Made by a program: the position numbers and the translations under genes. From contig CM056376.1 of NCBI GenBank assembly GCA_029718625.1, forward strand, positions 107,909,105-107,973,104: a stretch of DNA of 64,000 nucleotides, read 5' to 3'. Position 1 is the first letter of the stretch. Every line of letters begins with the position of its first letter. The DNA is from Synaphobranchus kaupii. Lineage: Eukaryota; Chordata; Actinopteri; Anguilliformes; Synaphobranchidae. The notes beneath the pieces were generated by a model that saw only the letters and a program-made list of their open reading frames with translations, was not told the origin of the DNA and ran no database searches. This document shows positions 9,501-20,759 of this stretch, piece after piece.

Positions 9501-12500
9501 TAATGTTCAATGGGGTAGTTTGATTCTTGTTTGTATAAATTAGTTTAATGTTCAATAGGGTCGTTTGGTTCTTGTTTTTTCTAACTTAGTTTAATAGGGT
9601 AGTTTGATTCTTGTTTGTATAACTTAGTTTAATGTTCAATAGGGTAGTTTGATTCTTGTTTGTATAACTTAGTTTAATGTTCAAAAGGGTAGTTTGATTC
9701 TTGTTTGTATAACTTAGTTTAATGTTCAATAGGGTAGTTTGATTCTTGTTTTTTACAACTTAGTTTAATGTTCAATAGGGTAGTTTGATTCTTGTTTGTA
9801 TAACTTAGTTTAATGTTCAATAGGGTAGTTTGATTCTTGTTTGTATAACTTAGTTTAATGTTCAATAGGGTAGTTTGATTCTTGTTTGTATAACTTAGTT
9901 TAATGTTCAATAGGGTAGTTTGATTATTGTTTGTATAACTTAGTTTAATGTTCAATAGGGTAGTTTGATTCTTGTTTTTTATAACTTAGTTTAATGTTCA
10001 ATAGGGTAGTTTGATTATTGTTTGTATAACTTAGTTTAATGTTCAATAGGGTAGTTTGATTATTGTTTGTATAACTTAGTTTAATGTTCAATAGGGTCGT
10101 TTGGTTCTTGTTTTTTCTAACTTAGTTTAATAGGGTAGTTTGATTCTTGTTTGTATAACTTAGTTTAATGTTCAATAGGGTAGTTTGATTCTTGTTTGTA
10201 TAACTTAGTTTAATGTTCAAAAGGGTAGTTTGATTCTTGTTTGTATAACTTAGTTTAATGTTCAAAAGGGTAGTTTGATTCTTGTTTGTATAACTTAGTT
10301 TAATGTTCAAAAGGGTAGTTTGTTGTTTGCATAACTTAGTTTAATGTTCAATAGGGTAGTTTGATTCTTGTTTGTATAACTTAGTTTAATGTTCAATAGG
10401 GTAGTTTGATTATTGTTTGTATAACTTAGTTTAATGTTCAATAGGGTAGTTTGATTATTGTTTGTATAACTTAGTTTAATGTTCAATAGGGTAGTTTGAT
10501 TCTTGTTCTTTATAACTTAGTTTAATGTTCAATAGGGTAGTTTGATTATTGTTTGTATAACTTAGTTTAATGTTCAATAGGGTAGTTTGATTATTGTTTG
10601 TATAACTTAGTTTAATGTTCAATAGGGTAGTTTGATTCTTGTTTGTATAACTTAGTTTAATGTTCAATAGGGTAGTTTGATTCTTGTTTGTATAACTTAG
10701 TTTAATGTTCAATAGGGTAGTTTGATTATTGTTTGTATAACTTAGTTTAATGTTCAATAGGGTAGTTTGATTCTTGTTTTTTATAACTTAGTTTAATGTT
10801 CAATAGGGTAGTTTGATTCTTGTTTGTATAACTTAGTTTAATGTTCAACAGGGTAGTTTGATTATTGTTTTTTATAACTTAGTTTAATGTTCAATAGGGT
10901 AGTTTGATTCTTGTTTTTTATAACTTAGTTTAATGTTCAATAGGGTAGTTTGATTCTTGTTTTTTATAACTTAGTTTAATGTTCAATAGGGTAGTTTGAT
11001 TCTTGTTTGTATAACTTAGTTTAATGTTCAATAGGGTAGTTTGATTCTTGTTTTTTATAACTTAGTTTAATGTTCAATAGGGTAGTTTGATTCTTGTTTG
11101 TATAACTTAGTTTAATGTTCAATAGGGTAGTTTGATTCTTGTTTGTATAGCTTAGTTTAATGTTCAATAGGGTAGTTTGATTCTTGTTTGTATAACTTAG
11201 TTTAATGTTCAATAGGGTAGTTTGATTCTTGTTTTTTATAACTTAGTTTAATGTTCAATAGGGTAGTTTGATTCTTGTTTGTATAACTTAGTTTAATGTT
11301 CAATAGGGTAGTTTGATTCTTGTTTGTATAACTTAGTTTAATGTTCAATAGGGTAGTTTGATTCTTGTTTGTATAACTTAGTTTAATGTTCAATAGGGTA
11401 GTTTGATTCTTGTTTGTATAACTTAGTTTAATGTTCAATAGGGTAGTTTGATTCTTGTTTTTTACAACTTAGTTTAATGTTCAATAGGGTAGTTTGATTC
11501 TTGTTTTTTATAACTTAGTTTAATGTTCAATAGGGTAGTTTGATTCTTGTTTGTATAACTTAGTTTAATGTTCAATAGGGTAGTTTGATTCTTGTTTGTA
11601 TAACTTAGTTTAATGTTCAATAGGGTAGTTTGATTCTTGTTTTTTATAACTTAGTTTAATGTTCAATAGGGTAGTTTGATTCTTGTTTGTATAACTTAGT
11701 TTAATGTTCAATAGGGTAGTTTGATTCTTGTTTGTATAACTTAGTTTAATGTTCAATAGGGTAGTTTGATTCTTGTTTGTATAACTTAGTTTAATGTTCA
11801 ATAAGGTAGTTTGATTCTTGTTTGTATAACTTAGTTTAATGTTCAATAGGGTAGTTTGATTCTTGTTTTTTATAACTTAGTTTAATGTTCAATAGGGTAG
11901 TTTGATTCTTGTTTGTATAACTTAGTTTAATGTTCAATAGGGTAGTTTGATTCTTGTTTGTATAACTTAGTTTAATGTTCAATAGGGTAGTTTGATTCTT
12001 GTTTGTATAACTTAGTTTAATGTTCAATGGGGTAGTTTGATTCTTGTTTGTATAAATTAGTTTAATGTTCAATAGGGTCGTTTGGTTCTTGTTTTTTCTA
12101 ACTTAGTTTAATAGGGTAGTTTGATTCTTGTTTGTATAACTTAGTTTAATGTTCAATAGGGTAGTTTGATTCTTGTTTGTATAACTTAGTTTAATGTTCA
12201 AAAGGGTAGTTTGATTCTTGTTTGTATAACTTAGTTTAATGTTCAATAGGGTAGTTTGATTCTTGTTTTTTACAACTTAGTTTAATGTTCAATAGGGTAG
12301 TTTGATTCTTGTTTGTATAACTTAGTTTAATGTTCAATAGGGTAGTTTGATTCTTGTTTGTATAACTTAGTTTAATGTTCAATAGGGTAGTTTGATTCTT
12401 GTTTGTATAACTTAGTTTAATGTTCAATAGGGTAGTTTGATTATTGTTTGTATAACTTAGTTTAATGTTCAATAGGGTAGTTTGATTCTTGTTTTTTATA

Positions 12501-15500
12501 ACTTAGTTTAATGTTCAATAGGGTAGTTTGATTATTGTTTGTATAACTTAGTTTAATGTTCAATAGGGTAGTTTGATTATTGTTTGTATAACTTAGTTTA
12601 ATGTTCAATAGGGTCGTTTGGTTCTTGTTTTTTCTAACTTAGTTTAATAGGGTAGTTTGATTCTTGTTTGTATAACTTAGTTTAATGTTCAATAGGGTAG
12701 TTTGATTCTTGTTTGTATAACTTAGTTTAATGTTCAAAAGGGTAGTTTGATTCTTGTTTGTATAACTTAGTTTAATGTTCAAAAGGGTAGTTTGATTCTT
12801 GTTTGTATAACTTAGTTTAATGTTCAAAAGGGTAGTTTGTTGTTTGCATAACTTAGTTTAATGTTCAATAGGGTAGTTTGATTCTTGTTTGTATAACTTA
12901 GTTTAATGTTCAATAGGGTAGTTTGATTCTTGTTTGTATAACTTAGTTTAATGTTCAATAGGGTAGTTTGATTATTGTTTGTATAACTTAGTTTAATGTT
13001 CAATAGGGTAGTTTGATTCTTGTTCTTTATAACTTAGTTTAATGTTCAATAGGGTAGTTTGATTATTGTTTGTATAACTTAGTTTAATGTTCAATAGGGT
13101 AGTTTGATTATTGTTTGTATAACTTAGTTTAATGTTCAATAGGGTAGTTTGATTCTTGTTTGTATAACTTAGTTTAATGTTCAATAGGGTAGTTTGATTC
13201 TTGTTTGTATAACTTAGTTTAATGTTCAATAGGGTAGTTTGATTATTGTTTGTATAACTTAGTTTAATGTTCAATAGGGTAGTTTGATTCTTGTTTTTTA
13301 TAACTTAGTTTAATGTTCAATAGGGTAGTTTGATTCTTGTTTGTATAACTTAGTTTAATGTTCAACAGGGTAGTTTGATTATTGTTTTTTATAACTTAGT
13401 TTAATGTTCAATAGGGTAGTTTGATTCTTGTTTTTTATAACTTAGTTTAATGTTCAATAGGGTAGTTTGATTCTTGTTTTTTACAACTTAGTTTAATGTT
13501 CAATAGGGTAGTTTGATTCTTGTTTGTATAACTTAGTTTAATGTTCAATAGGGTAGTTTGATTCTTGTTTTTTATAACTTAGTTTAATGTTCAATAGGGT
13601 AGTTTGATTCTTGTTTGTATAACTTAGTTTAATGTTCAATAGGGTAGTTTGATTCTTGTTTGTATAGCTTAGTTTAATGTTCAATAGGGTAGTTTGATTC
13701 TTGTTTGTATAACTTAGTTTAATGTTCAATAGGGTAGTTTGATTCTTGTTTTTTATAACTTAGTTTAATGTTCAATAGGGTAGTTTGATTCTTGTTTGTA
13801 TAACTTAGTTTAATGTTCAATAGGGTAGTTTGATTCTTGTTTGTATAACTTAGTTTAATGTTCAATAGGGTAGTTTGATTCTTGTTTGTATAACTTAGTT
13901 TAATGTTCAATAGGGTAGTTTGATTCTTGTTTGTATAACTTAGTTTAATGTTCAATAGGGTAGTTTGATTCTTGTTTTTTACAACTTAGTTTAATGTTCA
14001 ATAGGGTAGTTTGATTCTTGTTTTTTATAACTTAGTTTAATGTTCAATAGGGTAGTTTGATTCTTGTTTGTATAACTTAGTTTAATGTTCAATAGGGTAG
14101 TTTGATTCTTGTTTGTATAACTTAGTTTAATGTTCAATAGGGTAGGTTTGATTCTTGTTTTTTATAACTTAGTTTAATGTTCAATAGGGTAGTTTGATTC
14201 TTGTTTGTATAACTTAGTTTAATGTTCAATAGGGTAGTTTGATTCTTGTTTGTATAACTTAGTTTAATGTTCAATAGGGTAGTTTGATTCTTGTTTGTAT
14301 AACTTAGTTTAATGTTCAATAGGGTAGTTTGATTCTTGTTTGTATAACTTAGTTTAATGTTCAATAGGGTAGTTTGATTCTTGTTTTTTATAACTTAGTT
14401 TAATGTTCAATAGGGTAGTTTGATTCTTTGTTTGTATAACTTAGTTTAATGTTCAATAGGGTAGTTTGATTCTTGTTTGTATAACTTAGTTAATGTTCAA
14501 TAGGGTAGTTTGATTCTTGTTTGTATAGCTTAGTTTAATGTTCAATAGGGTAGTTTGATTCTTGTTTGTATAACTTAGTTTAATGTTCAATAGGGTAGTT
14601 TGATTCTTGTTTGTATAACTTAGTTTAATGTTCAAAAGGGTAGTTTGTTGTTTGCATAACTTAGTTTAATGTTCAATAGGGTAGTTTGATTCTTGTTTGT
14701 ATAACTTAGTTTAATGTTCAATAGGGTAGTTTGATTCTTGTTTGTATAACTTAGTTTAATGTTCAATAGGGTAGTTTGATTATTGTTTGTATAACTTAGT
14801 TTAATGTTCAATAGGGTAGTTTGATTCTTGTTCTTTATAACTTAGTTTAATGTTCAATAGGGTAGTTTGATTATTGTTTGTATAACTTAGTTTAATGTTC
14901 AATAGGGTAGTTTGATTATTGTTTGTATAACTTAGTTTAATGTTCAATAGGGTAGTTTGATTCTTGTTTGTATAACTTAGTTTAATGTTCAATAGGGTAG
15001 TTTGATTCTTGTTTGTATAACTTAGTTTAATGTTCAATAGGGTAGTTTGATTATTGTTTGTATAACTTAGTTTAATGTTCAATAGGGTAGTTTGATTCTT
15101 GTTTTTTATAACTTAGTTTAATGTTCAATAGGGTAGTTTGATTCTTGTTTGTATAACTTAGTTTAATGTTCAACAGGGTAGTTTGATTATTGTTTTTTAT
15201 AACTTAGTTTAATGTTCAATAGGGTAGTTTGATTCTTGTTTTTTATAACTTAGTTTAATGTTCAATAGGGTAGTTTGATTCTTGTTTTTTTACAACTTAG
15301 TTTAATGTTCAATAGGGTAGTTTGATTCTTGTTTGTATAACTTAGTTTAATGTTCAATAGGGTAGTTTGATTCTTGTTTTTTATAACTTAGTTTAATGTT
15401 CAATAGGGTAGTTTGATTCTTGTTTGTATAACTTAGTTTAATGTTCAATAGGGTAGTTTGATTCTTGTTTGTATAGCTTAGTTTAATGTTCAATAGGGTA

Positions 15501-15775
15501 GTTTGATTCTTGTTTGTATAACTTAGTTTAATGTTCAATAGGGTAGTTTGATTCTTGTTTTTTATAACTTAGTTTAATGTTCAATAGGGTAGTTTGATTC
15601 TTGTTTGTATAACTTAGTTTAATGTTCAATAGGGTAGTTTGATTCTTGTTTGTATAACTTAGTTTAATGTTCAATAGGGTAGTTTGATTCTTGTTTGTAT
15701 AACTTAGTTTAATGTTCAATAGGGTAGTTTGATTCTTGTTTGTATAACTTAGTTTAATGTTCAATAGGGTAGTTT
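9500..15775. repeat. 2.5-kb block repeated, third partial copy at 1.8-kb offset
   Basis: Private variants recur at 2,517-bp spacing: GTATAGCTTAG (11145 and 13662), CAACAGGGTAG (10846 and 13363), TTGTTCTTTATAAC (about 10504 and 13021) and the AATGGGG/TATAAATTAG pair (about 9510 and 12027). Part of the block returns at a further 1,808-1,809 bp (CAACAGGGTAG at 15171). This indicates recent large tandem duplications by unequal exchange, or an assembly collapse or expansion, which the sequence alone cannot separate. Confidence 0.88.
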
Positions 15776-18700
15776 GATTCTTGTTTTTTACAACTTAGTT
15801 TAATGTTCAATAGGGTAGTTTGATTCTTGTTTTTTATAACTTAGTTTAATGTTCAATAGGGTAGTTTGATTCTTGTTTGTATAACTTAGTTTAATGTTCA
15901 ATAGGGTAGTTTGATTCTTGTTTGTATAACTTAGTTTAATGTTCAATAGGGTAGTTTGATTCTTGTTTGTATAACTTAGTTTAATGTTCAATAGGGTAGT
16001 TTGATTCTTGTTTGTATAACTTAGTTTAATGTTCAATAGGGTTAGTTTGATTCTTGTTTTTTATAACTTAGTTTAATGTTCAATAGGGTAGTTTGATTCT
16101 TGTTTGTATAACTTAGTTTAATGTTCAATAGGGTAGTTTGATTCTTGTTTGTATAACTTAGTTTAATGTTCAATAGGGTAGTTTGATTCTTGTTTGTATA
16201 GCTTAGTTTAATGTTCAATAGGGTAGTTTGATTCTTGTTTGTATAACTTAGTTTAATGTTCAATAGGGTAGTTTGATTCTTGTTTTTTATAACTTAGTTT
16301 AATGTTCAATAGGGTAGTTTGATTCTTGTTTGTATAACTTAGTTTAATGTTCAATAGGGTAGTTTGATTCTTGTTTGTATAACTTAGTTTAATGTTCAAT
16401 AGGGTAGTTTGATTCTTGTTTGTATAACTTAGTTTAATGTTCAATAGGGTAGTTTGATTCTTGTTTTTTACAACTTAGTTTAATGTTCAATAGGGTAGTT
16501 TGATTCTTGTTTTTTATAACTTAGTTTAATGTTCAATAGGGTAGTTTGATTCTTGTTTTTTATAACTTAGTTTAATGTTCAATAGGGTAGTTTGATTCTT
16601 GTTTTTTACAACTTAGTTTAATGTTCAATAGGGTAGTTTGATTCTTGTTTTTTATAACTTAGTTTAATGTTCAATAGGGTAGTTTGATTCTTGTTTTTTA
16701 TAACTTAGTTTAATGTTCAATAGGGTAGTTTGATTCTTGTTTTTTATAACTTAGTTTAATGTTCAATAGGGTAGTTTGATTCTTGTTTGTATAACTTAGT
16801 TTAATGTTCAATAGGGTAGTTTGATTCTTGTTTTTTATAACTTAGTTTAATGTTCAATAGGGTAGTTTGATTCTTGTTTGTATAACTTAGTTTAATGTTC
16901 AATAGGGTAGTTTGATTCTTGTTTGTATAACTTAGTTTAATGTTCATTAGGGTAGTTTGATTCTTGTTTGTATAGCTTAGTTTAATGTTCAATAGGGTAG
17001 TTTGATTCTTGTTTGTATAACTTAGTTTAATGTTCAATAGGGTAGTTTGATTCTTGTTTTTTATAACTTAGTTTAATGTTCAATAGGGTAGTTTGATTCT
17101 TGTTTTTTATAACTTAGTTTAATGTTCAATAGGGTAGTTTGATTCTTGTTTGTATAACTTAGTTTAATGTTCAATAGGGTAGTTTGATCCTTGTTTGTAT
17201 AACTTAGTTTAATGTTCAATAGGGTAGTTTGATTCTTGTTTGTATAACTTAGTTTAATGTTCAATAGGGTAGTTTGATTCTTGTTTGTATAACTTAGTTT
17301 AATGTTCAATAGGGTAGTTTGATTCTTGTTTGTATAACTTAGTTTAATGTTCAATAGGGTAGTTTGATTCTTGTTTGTATAACTTAGTTTAATGTTCAAT
17401 AGGGTAGTTTGATTCTTGTTTTTTATAACTTAGTTGAATGTTCAATAGGGTAGTTTGATTCTTGTTTGTATAACTTAGTTTAATGTTCAATAGGGTAGTT
17501 TGATTCTTGTTTGTATAACTTAGTTTAATGTTCAATAGGGTAGTTTGATTCTTGTTTGTATAACTTAGTTTAATGTTCAATAGGGTAGTTTGATTCTTGT
17601 TTGTATAACTTAGTTTAATGTTCAATAGGGTAGTTTGATTCTTGTTTGTATAACTTAGTTTAATGTTCAATAGGGTACTTTGATTCTTGTTTGTATAACT
17701 TAGTTTAATGTTCAATAGGGTAGTTTGATTCTTGTTTGTATAACTTAGTTTAATGTTCAATAGGGTAGTTTGATTCTTGTTTTTTATAACTTTGTTCAAT
17801 GTTCAGCAGGGTTCATGCACTTCTTGCATTTGCTGTCTCTCTTGTGACTGTACTCTACTCCCTCTAGAGAATTACTACACTTCAGTCCCTGATCTTTGCG
17901 CTTGTGTTTGCACCGTAAGTCACTGACTGGGAGCAGTAATGTAAAGAGCCAAGAGGAGAGGCAGCCACGCCCTTACACCTCTGGGGGTGGGGCCCAGAGG
18001 CTCGTCAGTCACACAGCTGTGGGCTTCCCTGTGACGTGCTTTATGGCGCTCTGCCTTTCCAGCTCTCCCCTCGATCTAATTAAAGCTCCAACTTCAACAA
18101 TTAGTGCCCACTCATAAAACATGGACCGCTACATTGTTTGCGTAACATCTTGACAAAGATCTTAGGATCCAGGCGTTGGAGCAAATGAAAGCAGAGTGGG
18201 AAGTGAGTGTGGGAATGAGGTATTCTAATTAAAGTCCCGTCGTTCCGAGCTTTGGAATGAACTGCAGAAGCCCGATCCGATGATGCGATGAACGGCACTT
18301 TCTCCTCAGATTCAGCCTCTTTCCCATAATGCACTGGGCCCCTGGCCATCACGTGTCGAGCGTGAGCCTCTGTTGTTTTTATCCACAGTGTGTTGGTTTC
18401 TGTGTTGTGGCTCGTGGCCAGACGCCTGACCGTCTTCTCTTCTAGAGAAGAGAACTTCATCCGTCACACTCAGCCTGCTTAGGAATTCCTTTGAATGTAA
18501 TTTTCTGAATTTGATAGTTAATGCATGAGGCCTAAATGGAGATGAATCGCTGTGTGTTTTCTTTTATAAAAAGTGATATATACAGCGCTGCGTAGCTCCT
18601 GACCCATTTCAAAATTAAACATCCCAATTTTTCACGCCCCTGACGTCTGGGCTCTGCGTCCCTTAGCGAGTCTCTTACTCCTCACTAAGAAGCGGGTAAT

Positions 18701-19034
18701 TCTGATTAATTCGCTGCCAAAAAACATCTGACACAGAAGTGTTGCTGTATCTGAAGATCAGTGCTGTGTGTGATGTGTGTTCTTGCTGATTTGCTGCTGT
18801 CAGCATCGACCTGAGAGCCCCCGCAGTGCCGGCTCAGCGACGGACGAGCGCTCGCTGGCTTCCCCACGGCTGCCGATGCAACTGTGTCAAAATGGAGCCG
18901 TTTAATCCGACCTCTGGGTTTGGGGGGTGGGGTGTGGGGTTTGGCGATCCTTGGTTTGATGCGAGCTGAAAAGAGGCATCACAGGTCCCCCCTGCCCCCC
19001 TGTACGGTTTAGTGCGCGAGCTTCTGAGTGTCCC

Positions 19035-19091
19035 CGGCCCTGCCTCTGAGCCTACTGCCATCCTTAACGTTGTCATCCCCTTGGGTAAAAA
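19035..19091. repeat. 57-bp sequence, exact copy of 5295-5351
   Basis: Second copy of the 57-bp exact repeat; flanks differ from the first copy on both sides. Confidence 0.85.
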
Positions 19092-19349
19092 CACAACCAT
19101 ACACCTCCGGGTGACAGGTCATTGGTGTTCTGTTGTGTGATTGGCTGGGCCCGGTGAGCACCACGCGCTTTCCAGCCCTGTATGTGGGTCATTAGGAAGT
19201 GAACTGCTGAGAAGGAGAGGGAGAGAGAAACAGAGGCAGGAAGGGAAGGGGGCCAGATGGAAGTTGTTGGATGAATTGGCCTACTTCTCCTCCTCCCAAC
19301 CCCTCTGTGCGAGATCTGGGTTTCCTCTCACAATGGGGGCTCCAGTGAT

Positions 19350-19530
19350 GCGGGTGTGCGTGTGTCTGTCTGCCTGTGTGTCTGTCTGCCTTTCTGTCTG
19401 TGCTTATGTGTCTGTCTGACTGTCTGTCTGCCTGTGTGTCTGTCTGTCTGCCTGTTTGTCTGTCTGTCTGTGCATATGTGTCTGTAACTGTCTGTCTGCC
19501 TGCGTGTCTGTCTGTCTGTCTGTGTCTGTG
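19350..19530. repeat. TGTC/TCTG-rich simple repeat
   Basis: Degenerate TCTG/TGTC tetranucleotide tract (CTGTCTGTCTGCCTGTGTG and variants). Cysteine- or threonine-rich readings are artefacts. Confidence 0.9.
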
Positions 19531-19659
19531 CGTGAGCCAGCCTTAACCCCATGACTGCACGGTAAGGGACGTGTCACAGCGCCTGCTCCCGCAGATGTCT
19601 TCCATTCCTGGGCGACGTGCGGATTCACTTCCCCACAGAACTGTGAAACATTTTTACTA

Positions 19660-19765
19660 GCCTTTCATCAGTGAACAGATGTGACATATTGCCTTTGATT
19701 AAGGGCAGAACAGACAACAGGGTCCCACCTGGGATTTGAACCCACATCCTCCCAGGCTGTTGAGG
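19660..19765 (-). mobile_element. SINE fragment, reverse orientation
   Basis: On the minus strand it reads GTGGGTTCAAATCCCAGGTG, then a GGAC segment and a CCCTTAATCAAAGG stretch. This is the same box B plus CCCAGGTGGGAC and CCCTTGAGCAAGG order seen in the SINEs at 3495 and 50758. Only the middle part is preserved. Confidence 0.6.
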
Positions 19766-19997
19766 GGTGAGAGGTGAGCGGTGGAGGTGAGAGGTTAGGG
19801 GTGGGGGGTGATGGGTAATAGATGGGCGGGGGGTGAGGGGTGGGGCGGGAGCCTCTGCTACTATATTTGCCCTGCCTCTCTCTCTGTCGCAGCATATGCT
19901 GAGGAGGAGTGGGGCAGGAGAGTGGCCTGCTGGGGCAGAGCCCAGCCTTCTGTTACCCTGGCACAGCTTCCCCTCTGCCCCAGCACTCTCTACAATG

Positions 19998-20140
<143 letters not shown>

Positions 20141-20722
20141 CACGTGCGTGCATGTTTGTGTCCGTGTGTGTGTGAACGTGATCTATAGCTGCGGAAGCTG
20201 CAGTTTGGTCAAAGCTTTTAGTGTGAACCGTTCCGCTGTGAGAGAGGCAGAGAGCATGATGGGAAAGCTGATCAGGCAGATCTGACACCATGAATCACCG
20301 CACAGCAGGTGAAATCACACTTCTCCACTGGGGGAGGGCATTAGGACCTCTTGTTTGAGCCTCTAAAATTCAGTGTTTTGCCACAGTCTGGGTACATTTA
20401 AGCACATTTTGACTTTTGGAAAGTCAGCGCTTTACACAGGATGTAACTCCAGGCCATACATTTAAATTACAGTGTGTTGTGCTAAATCTTGGTCCATGCA
20501 GGGTAATTCGCATGTGAATCTCCTCCCAGACCAACAAAATGGGAGAGATGTTAGGCCCCTCCTAAATCCTGTATCTCAGCCTAATGGAACTGAAGGTGTG
20601 TGCGTCTGTGCATATGTGTTTGTGTGGTTCAGTGTGTGTTTGTGGCAGCATGTCTGCGTGTGTGTATTTGGTGTTTGCCTGTGTGTGTCATATCTTGGGG
20701 TGTTCCTGAGTGCGTGCACCTG

Positions 20723-20759
<37 letters not shown>

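Larger units (their letters stand above)
5885..17813. repeat. 45-bp minisatellite array of about 11.4 kb
   Basis: About 250 tandem copies of a 45-bp AT-rich unit (CTTAGTTTAATGTTCAATAG plus GGTAGTTTGATTCTTGTTTG plus TATAA), broken only by a Tc1-like insertion at 6013-6549. Unit types recur: CAAAAGGG for CAATAGGG, GATTATTG for GATTCTTG, TTTTTTATAAC or TTTTTTACAAC for TTTGTATAAC, and a short GTTTGTTGTTTGCATAAC form. Since 45 is a multiple of three, one minus-strand frame stays open across normal units, giving a 15-residue repeat (LNIKLSYTNKNQTTL) for up to 344 codons at 8521-9555. Units of other lengths break it repeatedly, and there is no promoter or splice evidence, so it is not called a gene. 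Long-period duplications are listed separately. Confidence 0.97.

Noticed and set aside
8521..9555. 344-codon minus-strand reading frame as a protein gene
   Set aside because: It is a perfect 15-residue translation of the 45-bp minisatellite, open only because 45 is divisible by three; no promoter, start context, splice or non-repeat sequence supports it.
5885..17813. CRISPR array (regular 45-bp repeats)
   Set aside because: There are no unique spacers between repeats, no cas genes, and the surroundings are a eukaryotic intron-containing gene.
5885..17813. Telomeric repeat array
   Set aside because: TAGGGT occurs once per 45-bp unit; there are no tandem TTAGGG runs.
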